From Neoceratodus forsteri (lineage: Eukaryota; Chordata; Ceratodontiformes; Ceratodontidae): 64,000 nucleotides of DNA. Every line of letters starts with the position of its first letter. Within the stretch, counting starts at the first letter, position 1. Location of the stretch: NCBI GenBank assembly GCA_016271365.2, contig CM028129.1, positions 1,002,925,501-1,002,989,500 on the forward strand, given 5' to 3'. The position numbers and the translations under genes were made by a program. This document shows, in pieces, positions 10,831 to 23,584 of this stretch. The notes beneath the pieces are model-generated. The model saw only the letters and a list, made by a program, of their open reading frames with translations. It had not been told where the DNA came from and did not search any database.

Positions 10831-12495
10831 GGGCAACAGCTGGAGTATGGCCCCAGCAGAAGGAAGGCACAGTATAAAGACATAAGTAAGTAAAACAAAG
10901 GAGGCAAACACTGTGCTGTCGAGATTGTAGCACACAAATCACAGGGGTCTGAAGGAAATGTGCCACTGCTGGCTGTTACCGGCTCTCATTTCCACATAAT
11001 GATCCAAGCTGAGGATAATAAATCGGTGCTGCAGATGAATACATTAACTCCGGTAGATCTCTATGACTGCCCAGTTACTATATTTAGAGCCTTCATTACT
11101 GACACACTTTTTGTAAAAACTGTTATGGCAACAGAGAGGCACATGCTGTGGAAATCATTATGGCAGTTTTTCCTAACAATGGGATGATTTTGTCCCATTG
11201 ATTCAGTAATGAGAAAGGAAACTGCGTCATGAAAGGGGGCTCTCTTTTTTTTACATTCTCACTGTTATCTCCCATGATCTGCTTTCTGGCCTCAGGAGAG
11301 AGCCAGGGAGCCTCCTTCTATCCTGGTATCTGGACTTCCCTCTTCCATCTGCCAAGACCCCCACTATATCTGCCCTGGCTTCATGCTTACCTACATGGCC
11401 TGTGCTTCACCACAGTAACCCCCCCTCCCCAGTTGGGAGATGACTTGAGTTGCTGCTTGTGGACCATGTGAGAGGGGAGGAGATATCCTTGGAGAGGAGG
11501 TTCAGACTGGCCAAGTAATGACAAAAGAGGGAGTACCAGAACTTGTCCATCCTTTGCCACAGTTTTCTTGCATCCTCTGTCCAGCCCCCACCCCAAAGTG
11601 GTTTATATGTCACATCGCCATGCTAATGCCACTCATGCTGTAAGGCACGATTAACTCTGTCTTTCCCCTTGGGAGCATGGGGTGGGGGGCAAACTGAGAA
11701 CCATGTAAGCATCCCCACCTTCCCTGGAGATTGGCAGCTCATTTTTGTCTGGTCCACAGTTTTTTCATTTAGGCTGATTACAGTACATTGATGCTTCTGT
11801 CCTAGGAAACTCATTCATACTTGAGCATAAAGATACTGACCCACTGCCTGCTGTATGTGGATGGAAATGCACTGGAGTCCTGCAGAACTGTGGAAAACAT
11901 ACCTGTCTGTATCATGCTGTCAGTGCAGTTGCACTTGTAATTACATTTTTTGCTACATGCAGTCTTTGACATAACATCCTGCCTGTAAGCTTAAAGTTAA
12001 AAAACAAACAAGATATTTCACAAGTTGGTTAATGTTGCTCATATCTAACTCAGATGTGGGTCCCCAGACATAGCCCCAAACTGAGAGCTGCAATAACTCA
12101 CAACTGAGATGTTTAATTTATGGATTCAGCGGAGGTGCAAATGCAATTATTAACCAGAACATAGGATCCAAAATGCAGTGTGATGAGTGGCAATAAAGAT
12201 GTGCTTTTTGGTTACAGAAAATGTCATCCTCAAGGGACCTTGCAATTCAGGAGAGCCTGGTACCATCAAAAAAAATTATGACTTGAATTAAACTCCAACA
12301 ATACTTACATATAGCTTTGGGGAGAAGGCGGAAGGGAGTGGGAAATTGAGAAGGGCGAGAACTAGAGAGTAAGAGAGAGAGAGAGCGAGATTGAAGAGTT
12401 AAATAGGTGATTGTAGATACATGATGGGATTTCATACTATTTCCACAGCAGCTCTTATTTATTGGAATAAGCTATCTAATTCCCTTTGCTAATTA
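10831..12495. other. No recognisable feature
   Basis: Over 1.6 kb without a convincing gene. A CT-rich stretch at about 11230-11420 and a short GA run at about 12367-12388 are the only compositional features I see. Short open frames have no recognisable motifs. Confidence 0.5.
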
Positions 12496-12496
12496 T

Positions 12497-12720
12497 GTGG
12501 AAGTATAGCCTAGAGGTTAGAGTAATGAGCTGTGAATGAACTTGGTACATTCAGCAGGCCTGAGTTTGATTCTCACAACTTCTACTTGCATACTGTGTGA
12601 CTGTGAACAAGTCACTTAACCTTCCAGGTCGCCCCTAAAAAACAGGAACTTATGCCTAGTGGACCTTACCCAGTTACTGAAGAATAATAAAGAAATAATC
12701 TTCTTATAACCTATTTAAAA
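12497..12720 (+). mobile_element. MIR/CORE-like SINE
   Basis: The head GAAGTATAGCCTAGAGGTTAG and the B-box-like GAGTTTGATTCTCAC are followed by the CORE-SINE string TACTGTGTGACTGTGAACAAG and TCACTTAACCTT. The order and spacing match MIR-type SINEs (tRNA head, then CTGTGTGACCTTGGGCAAG, then TTAACCTCTC). It ends near ATAATAAAGAAATAAT. Strongly diverged. Confidence 0.75.
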
Positions 12721-14165
12721 ATACCTGAGCCAACATTTGTTGTCTCAAAATTAATTGTAAATGAGATGCCTGTAATTATGTTCACATTTGTTATTGTAAC
12801 TGTTTGTAGTTATTCTTACCATGCTCCTTGCTAGACCCTGGAGCAGTTGTCGGGAGTTGAAATAGTTAGTTGCAATTCAATGCAGTTGCAATCAGTTGCA
12901 ATTGCATTGGATTGCAGTGATAAAATACTGAAGCTGAAATCCATTGCAGTTGACGATTCCGTGACCCATCCAAGTTTGTTTCTGTGGTGCACTGCAGTGT
13001 GTTTTCTCTTTTTTTCTTTCCGGAGGAGGACGGGGCCAAGGGGGTTACAAATATCTAACAGTCCTCAACTGCCAGCACCGAGCCTTACAGCCAATAAAAT
13101 GCACCCCCATCTCCTGAACATGAAACATCCACCAAGGAGGAGAGAGGAGCTTGAGAGTGTCTGTGACTGGCTGCACAAGATGGCGAGGAGGGCATGCCTA
13201 GGTAGGAGAGGAGACTGTCAGGAGAAGAGGCATCTATGTTGGTGTGTGGGCAACAGAGTGAGCAGCGTTTTTCTGCATGGATGAAGTTTGGTTGTTCAGC
13301 CATTAATTTAAAAATAAGTTAATAGTGTCCACTGTCCTGACGTGTCCGGTGTCTGGATAGAGACTAGTGTGTGGCTGTGCAGGTCCCAGTCAATCCTCCA
13401 GCAAAGTCAAGCATCAGTCGTGTAAAGGCAGCAAGTCAGTGGTCTGGTCATGGTCAGGATCATCCCATGACCCTATCGGCTGGGCCCATTGGGCAACTCT
13501 CACTCAACCTCGGTCAGGTTTTCAGAGTTAGCAAGGAGGAGTGGTAGGTGTACTAGTTCCACTGTGTAGGGTGCCGGAGTGGGGACATGGGTCTGGGTTG
13601 GGGACTGACCATGCAGCTTGGGAGGAGGGAGCACACAGTTCCAAAACATTCCAGCACCACCACCGAGTAGAGCAGTAGTGGCAGCCTGAGCCATGGAGCC
13701 ACCTGCCGCCACCACTGAATCATCACCCAACACCTGACCGAACTGGCAACAGGCTACTACAGTGAGCAAGGTACTGTATGGGATGTGTGTGCAAGGCCTG
13801 CCAGGGCTGGGCAGTGCGCAGTAGGATTGAGGAAAATGGTCTCTCACAGAGTACTCAGTCTGTCTGTGTGTCTGCTGCATGCTAGGCTGGCTTGTCTGTC
13901 TGGTTGAGGGCTTGGGAGCACAAGGGCTGAACTTGAAAAGCCAAGGTGATCGATCATCATCGATCTACTGCTGGCAGCTTGGCTGGACTCTCTCTGACTG
14001 TGATGGCATTGTGAATAAGTCAGACTTCCCATGAGGTCATGGAGCAGGCCAGGCGCAGGTGGTCGGTTGGTGAGTTCCCAGACCCATAGAAGGCCAGAGC
14101 ATGGAGAATGGTTGGTCGGGTCCAATGGACAAAATGTTTCTTGATTGTCACTGTAGGACCTGCCT
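12721..14165. other. No recognisable gene
   Basis: Mixed sequence. Repeated TTGCAAT/ATTGCAGT words cluster at 12870-12930. Open frames of 93-145 codons on both strands show no known motif and lie in GC-rich, CT- or GA-biased sequence where chance frames are common. Confidence 0.45.
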
Positions 14166-14169
14166 TCTC

Positions 14170-14850
14170 GCTAAGAAATCTCTGCTAGGACCCTCCCCAC
14201 CGCAGGGGTCTCCACCTCTCTACAGCAACCATCTTTGTCCATCACCACCCGTAGCTCTGTTAAGGCCACTTTCAAGGTGCCCAGAACCAAGACCTCTCTT
14301 GCCCAGAGATCCTTCCTCTACTGAGCCCCCACCTGGTTCAACTCCTTCCCTAGCTGCATCTCCAACTTGCCAAAAATTGTCTCCTTCAAAACAGCCCTTC
14401 GGAACCAGATCTTTTAATACCTGCTGTTGTAGGTGCAACTAATCCACTGTTGTAACCTGTGGTTCTCGCCCACCTTGCCCCCTGGCACGACAACGTCCAC
14501 TGGACAGCCTCTCCCTCCCCCAGACCTACCCCTTCGCTACTAGGGCCAAACAGGGATGTAACCCACTGTCTTCTCTGAGGACCTACTATATCCATGAGTG
14601 TAACTCACAATTTTGTAACATTATGTAACCTAAGTAACATACAAACTACTACATTATGTAACCTAAGTGTATGTATGTTAATTGTTCCTTTTACTGTACT
14701 TGTAATGTTATCCTCTGTTTTAATCTGCACTGTAATTACTGTCTTGATGTCTGCCCCCCGCGACAAGGTGTCTTTGTAAATGAGTCTCTGACTCAAAGGT
14801 TGTAAACCCGATTTGTAATGAATAAATGAATCAGATAGACTAAATATTAA
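14170..14850 (+). mobile_element. LINE 3' end (L2-like)
   Basis: At 14231-14440 a frame with two stops reads RTKTSLAQRSFLY, APTWFNSFPSCI and then FKTALRNQIF. This is the closing motif of L2/CR1-superfamily RT proteins (a basic stretch, then W/F-N-S-L-P, then FK..L+). The following 400 bp is a 3' UTR ending GACTCAAAGGTTGTAAACCC and AATGAATAAATGAA. The same ending appears on the minus strand near 59.45-59.5 kb. No upstream RT is visible, so this is a severely 5'-truncated copy. Confidence 0.65.
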
Positions 14851-15009
14851 AGTCCTCACGGCAAGATAAATAAAATTTTTAAAAACACATTAGTGTACAT
14901 GCTGAAAGCCAAAACAAGTTCAGAAACTGTGTCAGAAAATGTTTTTTTAATATGCATGAATTTTTTTAATTTTAAATTTAAGCTATGGATAGATCTCAGT
15001 TCTGGTATA

Positions 15010-15120
15010 CCTGGCTGTAAAATGCCAGTTCGCAGAGCTGTAGGAAGACATTTTGGTGCCCTGGGCAAGAGACTAATTTTGTGCCCCCCCTGAAAAGAGC
15101 CGGGGGTCTGGGGGCAATGA
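15010..15120 (+). repeat. Possible short DNA-transposon fragment
   Basis: GCAGAGCTGTAGGAAG followed by GGTGCCCTGGGCAAGAG and GTGCCCCCCC resembles, on the opposite strand, 19145-19230 (GCAGTACCGTAGGAAG ... GGTGCCC ... GGGGCGC). Such strings are common at the ends of small DNA transposons. No inverted termini or target duplication could be settled. Confidence 0.35.
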
Positions 15121-15594
15121 GGCCCCCAGAAGCTCTGAGGGGTTTACATGCTCTGTGGTGAGTTTTGGGGCTTTTCTTGAAGAAAAAACACACTTTTGTT
15201 ACATGTCCCCTACTCCTGATTTCAGGGAATACTTTGCTCCCCTGGAATATGAGGTGTGGGAGACTGGCTGGCCGAAAAGGAAAATGAAGCTCTCTTTTGC
15301 TAATCAAGTTCCAACAAATAACATTTACTACTAGCCTACACTTCCCTCTCTTCCCTGATGCCACATTGCCAGCTTACTGCAGAAACCAAAATTACAATTG
15401 CCCTGAGCATAAAATGTAGTGTGCATTGTGAACATAAAACATAGCCTGTACTTTAAAGTGGCCAGATTCACAGCAGCTCACAAGCCAAGATCCCATCACC
15501 TCCAGAATTTTAATGTATTAAACTCGCTTCAACCCGATGATAAAGACCAGTGGGTGTTCAGAAAATTTGTTTTCAGAGAAATCAGAGTTCTACA
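15121..15594. other. No recognisable feature
   Basis: No motif found. Short open frames on both strands look random. Confidence 0.45.
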
Positions 15595-17459
15595 TGTAAC
15601 CCCTAGATGGCGCTATCCCAGGGGCTACTACCCCTGCCTGATTTGCCACTAACAGGTTGAGGGGCCTGGATCCGATGGTGGGTGCCTCCACCCAGAGGTC
15701 AGGGTTTGCAATAGTTAAACTAACTTGGTCACAGCCCTCTGGGACACTGCAACCCCCCTTTCTTCCCACTAGTGGCCCACACAGTATATCAGAATTACCT
15801 TCACAGTATACACTTACCCCAGGACTGGTTCAGGCACTGGGACCCCTGTAAAATAAGAAGATACAGTGCAACAATCACAGTACAGTACTTTAACATAGAC
15901 AAACACTAGGCAGTATAACTTTGCTGAAACAAGCAGCTCTGATTTATTTAGGGGATATAACAAGGGCAGGGGAAATCAGGTTAATTAGCTTATCACTTTA
16001 CTCATCTACCTATGGCTCTGTGCACAGGCCTTCCCTACCAGTTACTGTCCCTGGGTACCCCAAGCCCTAGTGGCTAGTCAAACCGTGGCAGCTGGTAGGG
16101 ACCCTTTCACACAGAGAAAAGAAAAATTAGTTAAACAGTCAGCAGTACAGTAATTCCATTTGGATTCAATGTGGCAATTCAACAGGGAGCGACCCTGAAT
16201 TAGTACTCACGACCTCCAAACAAGATAGGGTCCTTCAACATCAGCAGGGCTACTCTTGAGCTCCACGAGACTCCTCACACATTCATATGACAAACTGCAA
16301 CAGGCAAGAGTCCTTTAATGGCAGCAGGATTCACTTGAGCTACACAAGCCTCCTCACACATTTATATGGTAAACAGTAACAGGCAAAAGTCCTTTAATGG
16401 CAGCAGGATTCACTTGAGCTACACAAGCCTCCTCACACATTTATATGGTAAACAGTCACAGGCAAAAGTCCTTTAATGGCAGCAGGATTCACTTGAGCTA
16501 CACTAGCCTCCTCACACATTTATATGGTAAAAAGAAAGTACTATACCAGGCAGGCTGCTTCTCTATCCTGATCGCAATTACTGCACAATACCCAGGAGAA
16601 CACACAGCAGATTCAGTTCCTGACAGACCGAGCGCAATTCAGCAATTTCTCCAGTCTTCTACAGGGTGAGCCTGGTTCCTACTCTTCAGATATCCTTTGA
16701 TTCTCTTCACAGGACGGATTCAGTCCTAACAAGCAGTTACACAAGCTGCAGACCGGAACTTGGGGCCTTACACGTGTTTCCCAACTAAAACTGCACACTG
16801 AAAAAGCACAGGGCTCTTTCCCTCTTCACTGCCAGAGCTCAACTGAAACTCCAGCAGACAAAACTGGGCACTTCCTTTGAGTTCCTCCCAGTTCTTGGCT
16901 GGATTGGCTGTCACTCACAATAGACTGCCCCTGTTGGTCCAAAAAGGCGCCGAAGTCCAAACTACATCTCCCAGAGTCACTACCCATACAATCCTCTTGT
17001 GGCTGGCTTAGATTATGAGTCCAAGTTCTGATTCGGCTCAAGGCACCATTTTAGAGCTACCTTAACCCACACTGATTGGTCCAGTTCAGCAGTTCAAAAC
17101 TAGAATGGGGAACTAGGCAAACACAGTTCTGACTGCAAAGAAAGCAGTTTAGACAAACTGTATTTTCATTATTACTCTAAATGATTTCTGGCAAACAGTT
17201 ACATCTTTCAGATAGGTTCCCTTTGCACTCTAGTGACAGCAAAATGGAGTGAATTGCAGCAGCTCAGTGGTACTGCAAGCAGAGAAACACACAGTCCCCC
17301 ATACAACTAATTATGTCTGCAAGCAGACCGCCTTAAAGAGACAGTACCAGAGGCTCAAAACACTCATAGATAAATGGCTTAAACGCCAAACACCATTCAG
17401 GCTTGGAGCATTCAAGCAAGCTCCTGAAAGTCTTTTGGGAACCCCCATTTGCAGGGGGG

Positions 17460-17464
<5 letters not shown>
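15595..17464 (+). mobile_element. Non-autonomous TIR element, copy 2
   Basis: Begins TGTAACCCCTAGATGGCGC and ends GGAACCCCCATTTGC...GGGGGGTCACA, so the termini are inverted repeats of each other with mismatches. It aligns with copy 1 (1315-5756, minus) over almost its full length. Copy 2 carries a 79-bp tandem expansion at 16.27-16.53 kb; allowing for the two extra units, both copies are about 1.7 kb. It has CCAAT-like (ATTGGTCC) and AATCAG words but no coding capacity. The left flank is TACA. The right flank is hidden by a CA microsatellite that appears to have grown from the terminal ACA. Confidence 0.72.
16266..16531 (+). repeat. 79-bp tandem repeat, about 3.3 units
   Basis: The unit containing CAGGCAAAAGTCCTTTAATG, GCAGCAGGATTCACTTGAGC and CCTCCTCACACATTTATATG recurs with starts at 16301, 16380 and 16459, a fixed 79-bp spacing and few mismatches. 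Copy 1 of the TIR element has a single unit here, so the expansion is specific to copy 2. Confidence 0.93.

Positions 17465-17512
<48 letters not shown>
17461..17512. repeat. (CA)n microsatellite
   Basis: About 25 perfect CA units starting at the terminal TCACA of the TIR element, followed by imperfect units to about 17522. Open frames of threonine-histidine or valine-cysteine repeats across it are artefacts of the dinucleotide run. Confidence 0.97.
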
Positions 17513-17516
<4 letters not shown>

Positions 17517-17524
17517 GACACATC

Positions 17525-20505
17525 TTTTATATGACTCAATAAAACTGTGTTTGAAACTTTTGTACAATTTCACAGGCCTACTGTATGACTTTCACTGTGG
17601 ACGTCTGTACCTGTTTATGCACTCTGCACCATACTAGTACCAAGTCATGCCTGAAAAATCAATCTTTATGTCACCAGTGTACTCAGTCAGATGGTCAATA
17701 AAATACACAGAAGTCTGAACACCTTATTCCAAACTTCTGACCCCATACACAAAACATGAGACTTTCAGACCCTTACAAAAAACATCAGAACTCCCTCCAG
17801 AACCAGTTCACAAAGCTTAAAGCAGCAGTGCAGTGTGGGCAAAAAAAGTGATAACTCCCATCTTTTTTCTAACATAAATTCCAGCCAGCTTCCACTTTCA
17901 TAGAATGTTTTAGTTACACCATTTTTTTTATTTTATAAATGTCTTAATTGGTGTTTTTCACCCCCCAAGAAAAAAAGATGGCCAACACATTTGACTTAGA
18001 AATAGCACTGAGGTCTGGTAAGTGCTTAAGAGCAAGAAAATAGATAAAACACATGGTGTGAAACCTAGGAGGTACCTAGAAAAGTAAACTTGGCAGGTAT
18101 GCTAATGTTTTGTTAACTGTAGCAGCCTGAATCTAGCGTTTTGGAAAAAAAAAATTTGGGGTTGCACTGCTGCTGTAAGCCCTGCACCTCCCTAACTACA
18201 GCGCAGGCACTCTGCGGCCCAAATCTTTTGAAAAATCATCAAGCACAAACTGCAAAATTCAAGAATCAATGTACATTTATTTGTTGCAGCCTTAAATACC
18301 TTTTGATTTCTTGGAAATGGTATTTTTCTCTTGAACAAGAAGAAGGACTTGAATAAGGCTTCCATGGAGTAAGTGGGTGGGCATCACAGAGCTGAACCTG
18401 CCAAGACTTCCAAGTCCCTAACCCCACCTGGTGTGCTTGAGTCACCTGACCCACTCACTCCTGCACTCCTCGACCCCTTCCGGAGCGGCACCGCACCGCT
18501 ATTCTGCTGCTCAGCCTGTTGGCCTTCTTTGCAACTTACTTTTAACTTGATGCCTGGTGGTGTGGTGTGTCCTGGACTCCTGACTGGCTGACTCCCGACC
18601 CGATCCTGGACTCCCTCTCTAAGCCGACTCCCGCCACACTGGTTTTGGCACTTGATGGCTGCTCTCCCTCTCTGGCTAAGCTGCTCCTCTCTTCTGGGCT
18701 AGCTGGGTGCTGAACCACCACCTCTCCCGACTCCTTCGACTTTCTAGGCCATCCTGACTCCCGCCACATGCACAACATGGTGGAAAGACCTCCTCACTAC
18801 AGAACTGACCAGACAGCAGACACACTCGTACCTCGCCTAATAAGCCTTCCCCCTGGCCAATCACAGTGTGGCAAGTTTAAAGCCACTTGCCAACCAGTTA
18901 AATTAGATTTTCTTGAAGGAGAAAACCAAGCGGGCAAAAGGCACCATTGGCGCCAAATTAATTTTAAATAATGTCAGTGCCGCCAGCCAACTAAACAGCA
19001 GCTAGGAGGGGTGAGGTAGCGCGGTCACAGTCTGCAGAAGGCACATGCACAGAGAAACCAAACAACTGGGGAAAAAAAGAAAAAAAATTCAGCATGTTGC
19101 AAAATATTGCTGGGGCTCAGCCCAGGTCAAGAAATTAAAAAAAAAAGCTTAACAAATGAAAACTGCGCCCCTTGGAGACTTGTGGCCGGTGCAGGGGCAC
19201 CATCCGCCCCACCCTTCCTACGGTACTGCCGGTTCGACATTCTTTATGTCAACCGCATTACACCGGCAGGAATCAAGTCGAATGCAAGTTAGACATGATT
19301 CTGTGTGTCTCCGGTCCTGTTTTTTTTATCGGGCTTTAGCCCCCAACCCCATGTGGGGTTCTGCCCCCACCCCCATCATTTGGATTCTCAACTCCAGTCA
19401 GAGTTGATTCAGGGTGGGGGTGCAGGACTGGGAGACAGCATGCCTCTTTCTCAGGCACACCAAGACAGTGACCTGTTGGCAAAGTGTTGATTTTGTTGAC
19501 AGGTATGTATTTTGCTGGGTTGGTGTCACCTTAAGGGTGGCATACCAGTATACCATACAGCAGGTATTTCTAGGTGTCCTCCCATAAACTGTTTTTAGTC
19601 GCACAGATTCTATGACTGCTAGTAAAGTAACATATATTGATGGTTAGCTCTGTTTGCAAAAGGGTACCTTCTAGCTTCTGTGGTGTGTTTGAGGCCCTAC
19701 CTATGCTGTATTTTAGACTCACAGTTCTTTTTCTAAGTAACTAGTACTACTGCTGCTTATTTTTCTATAGTGTATACTGTATACTGTTTTACTGCCCTGC
19801 TTCAACTTACTTTCAGGGACTTAGTATATTTTGTTGTTGTTTTGACTGGTTATTGTGCTTTAGTGGGTCCCTACTGTGTGTAGATTTGTTTCACTGCACT
19901 TTGTATTTGCATTTTAAAGAGCAGCGAGCTTCTTAGCTACTGCCTGCTGACTAGTTGCTACTCCCTCCAACATGTGTAATACCTCACCTGCCCCAGAGTT
20001 GAGGGGCATAAAGAATTCCTTTTGTTTCTGACCATTTATGACGTTATAATGCTGCTAAATCCCAAATACTAAAAACGGAGTTGCCTCCTGACCTTAACCC
20101 ACCAACACGCCCCACATAGGCACATGCAGCCCTGTTTTGTGATGTCAGAAGGTGAAGGCTGTGTGTGTGCATGCCCCATTGATTGGGGACTTTTCCATAC
20201 ATTTTATTAACTTTTATAGTCAAAATTTTAATAAAAAAACATATGAAGTTAAAAAAAAGTATGGCAAACTACTACATAATAAAATTCAACAATGGTGAAA
20301 GTTGAAAAAATTGGTTGGATTTTCTTCAGTTAGTTGAAATCAGAAATTTCAAACTAGTTGAAAAAAATCAGTCATAATGTGTGGTAAGTCAGTCATAATT
20401 GTTTTTTCAACTGACTGTCTACCTGGCCCAGGTTGATGCTGAAAAGGGATGTTTGGTTTAATTGCTCCTACCTGGTAATCAAATTTCAAATAAAAATTAA
20501 AAATA
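17525..20505. other. No recognisable gene
   Basis: About 3 kb with no coding motif. CT-rich sequence at 18.4-18.78 kb repeats the words CTGACTCCCG/CGACTCCCGCC. A possible DNA-transposon fragment on the minus strand lies at 19145-19230, similar to 15.02 kb. The rest is AT-rich and featureless to my eye. Confidence 0.45.
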
Positions 20506-20951
20506 AATTAAAAGGATGATGGCAGGAAAAAGGGTATCACTTTGTGGGGCAGAGGGGGACTTTTCAGACAGAAGGCTCTTCAAAGTTGACAACCTTCACC
20601 TGACAAGAGTGGGGACCAGGGCACTGGGGCAGAAGTTTGATGTCTACATCAGACAGTTAAACTGACTGCAGAGGATACTGAGGCTAGGGGAAACTTAGTA
20701 AAGGGAGTGAGGAAGGGGAACCTAGCTAGTGCTCCACCAGTACAGGGGACTGGTACCAGTAAGGTGGGTAAAAATATAAGGTTGAGGTACAAATGGGAAT
20801 AGTGGAGGAGGCAAATTGGGGAAGGCTCTCAAGGAGGTCTGCAAGCATCAGGAAAAATAAGAAGTTAAGAAAAATGGGAAAGAGTGCAGGAATAGAATCT
20901 CAAACCAGCAAAAGAGGATCCAGAGCTAGTTGAAAGGGAGTCTGCCTTAAA

Positions 20952-21762
20952 TTAAAGTTACCAACTTTTCAAGGTCTAAAACTGGGACAGGGTCCATCCT
21001 GACCATGCCCCCTTCTCCCCCCCCCCGTCGTGTCATTCTCACGGGCACCGCAGCAGACAACGCTGCACACAGTCAATTACATTTTGCTGCTTGCTTTGGT
21101 CATGCCGCCCCACAGTAATACCAGTAGCAAACATCCAGATTAAAACAATAATCATTCTGCTGCAGCAAGTTCCAAGTCATGCTATACAGAAAGTTCATTA
21201 GAAGCAAACCTGTGTTAAATTGTTTTCAGACATTCGAGCTGCTGTATTGCTTCTCCTGACAGTCCCATCCCAACCTGCTTACACTCCCCTCATTTGCTGA
21301 ACAAACTTCACTTCAGTGACTCCCACCACCACACCAGATTGTTTTCACACACTTCCCTGCAGCTGATCAGGTTTGGTTAGCTTTGTTCACTGCTGCCGGT
21401 CTCTTCTGTCTGGAGTCACTCTCAGCTGCTGGCAGGCAGACGTCCACGTGCACCTATTTGCACTACTACCCAGTCTAACCTAACAGGAAGGAACATGCTT
21501 TACTGTGCTCCCGCTGACATACTTGCAGTGCAACATAGGAGCAGGGGTTGAAGTTGCAAACTGTTGTCCAGCTTGAGTAGTGCCACAGTGGTGCTGAAAT
21601 AACTGTTACTCACAGATTATCAGTCAGCAAAACAAAAAAAAGGACAAAACTGAGACAAGTAAGCAAAATCCAGGATAAAAGTGACATTTTGCAAAACTTG
21701 GGACGCTGGGACATGTTGCCTAAAATAGGGACTGTCCTGGGAAAATAGGAACTGTTGGTAGC
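20952..21762. mobile_element. Non-autonomous DNA transposon inside CR1
   Basis: About 800 bp bounded by AAAGTTACCAAC on the left and its near-complement GTTGGTAGCTTT on the right. The next bases also pair partly: CTAAAACTGGGACAGGGTCC against GGACTGTCCTGGGAAAATAG. It sits exactly between the ORF1 end and the ORF2 start of the CR1 copy. The interior has no coding frame and contains a C run at about 21016. GGGTTACCAAC-type ends are common among hAT-like elements, but I could not define a target duplication. Confidence 0.6.
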
Positions 21763-22852
21763 TTTAGCCTTAATGCCAGGAGTCTGGGTAATAAAATCAG
21801 TGAGCTCAAGGCATTGGTGGCAGACACTGAGGTGGACCTCATAGCCATCACAGAAACTTGGGCCACAGAGAATAATGACTAGGACTTGTCAGTCCCAGAA
21901 TATACAATATTTAGATAGGATAGGGGGCAGGAAAAGGGGGGGGCCATAGCCCTTGTTTTATCAGGAAGGGCATAGAGGCTGTGGAGGATGAACATATCAG
22001 GAGAAACAAATGGAAACAGAGTCCCTGTGGGTTCACCTCGCAACACCTGCAGGCAAGAAAAGACGGGTGGGGTGATCTTTAGACCACTAGGACAAGGTAA
22101 GAGAGAGATTGTGAGCTTGGGGAAAAGCTATCAAGTGGAGTTTATAATTACAGGAATTACTCCATTGAGCAAGCTTATTCACAACGAGGTCCTGGAAATT
22201 TCTAATAATACAGTGACGTACATGGTCTTATACAAAGCAAATTTGGATAGCACAAATAAACAGCAATGGCAATGGTAATGTACAACTTGGATTGTTGCAA
22301 ATAACTGATACATTACACACAAAAAACTAACTGCACTAATGTGCACATAGATGATGCACATGGAGTGAGACAAGTCTTCACTGGGGCAGAAGGAAAAGGA
22401 AAAAGGAAAAAAGTTAAAACATGGGGCTGTAGATGACAACACAGAGGAGGGTGGTAGGTTCAGAGGGACAGGAATGTTGTGCACTGAGATGGGGTACAGG
22501 GATGGGGGTCAAGGGGATGGTGGTGACTGGGGTAGGGGTAGGAGGGGTAAGGAGACAGAGAGGTGGGGAAGAGGAAGGTGGTAGGTTCAGTAGGACAGGA
22601 ATATTATGCACAGAGTTGGGGTGCAGGAAGGGGGTCTAGGGAAGGGAAGTGACTATGGTAGGGGAGGAGGAGGTAGGGAGACAGGGAGCTGGAGGAAGGT
22701 AAGAAGTGCTAGGAGGCAGAATGGGTAAAGGGGGTTGGGGTAGGAATAAAGGGGTAGGTGGGACAGGTGGGTGAAAGGATAGGCTGGTTGGTTGGTGGGG
22801 AGACAGGGATAGGGTGATAAACAGAAGGGATGGTGAAGATTCATATATTAGC

Positions 22853-23584
22853 TTAGCTTGAATAGCAGCGGCAGATCACTTCAAATGCTTTCTTGGCTAG
22901 GTGCTTAAAGCAATTTAATGTGACTATCTCAGTTAGCTTCATGGTTTTTTGCAGCTGGTTCCATATAGATGGGAGGACAAAACTAATGGCACCTCTGCCC
23001 TGATTAGTACATGTCCTGGGAACGTCTAGGAGCACAAAGTCTGAGGTGCGCAGTGCATACACATTGTGAGACTTGTGCACTAGGGAGCATATGTACTGGG
23101 GTAACTTGCCAGTTAGCAGTTTTAGAGTCCACTGCCCAATATGGAACATACGCCTGGTTGATAGTGAGGTCCAGTTCAAAGAGGAGTAGCGGGTACAATG
23201 GTGTGTCCTGGCCAGACCATTTAGTATGAAACGTAGTGCACGATGGTACAGGAGATCAAGTTTGCGAGTGTGAGTTGGTGCACTGCAATTGTAAATGATA
23301 TCCCTGTAGTCAAGGAGTGGTAGGAATGTGGCCTGGACCAGTCTTCTTCTGCAGTCAAGTGTAAATAGGGATCTGTTCCTGAAGAACTCCTCCAGCCTGG
23401 CTTTTAGCTTGTTAACAAGGCAGTTGATATGGGCACTAAAAGTTAGTTTACTGTCTAGCCATATTCCAAGATACTTGAATTGATCCACAACCTTGAGGGT
23501 GTCCCCGAATATCGTAGTGATGGGCGGTGAGGCACTCTGAGTACTGAGAGTAGAGGGCATGTGGTTTGACAAAAACATCATCAC
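22853..23584 (-). pseudogene. L2-like LINE RT C-terminal domain
   Basis: A 243-residue open frame, the longest intact part of this LINE. It covers VDQFKYLGIWLDSKLTF, LVQATFLPLLDYRDIIYN, LDLLYHRALRFILNG, SSLNWTSLSTRRM and the closing IWNQLQKTMKLTEIVTLNCFKHLAKKAFE. These are thumb and C-terminal motifs of L2-clade RTs, ending at a natural stop (22853). The N-terminal neighbour is in another frame. Cells would need the whole ORF2 for retrotransposition, so this is a remnant. Confidence 0.8.

Noticed and set aside
10385..10966. A 193-codon minus-strand open frame
   Set aside because: It lies antisense to CR1 ORF2 sequence and has no recognisable domain; antisense frames in GC-rich LINE DNA are common.
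13500..14442. Overlapping open frames of 93-126 codons near 13.5-14.4 kb as a possible host exon
   Set aside because: No splice-bounded conserved motif; the plus-strand part from 14.2 kb is explained by a LINE C-terminus in another frame.
17449..17539. Thr-His and Val-Cys repeat peptides
   Set aside because: Translation of a CA dinucleotide repeat in different frames.
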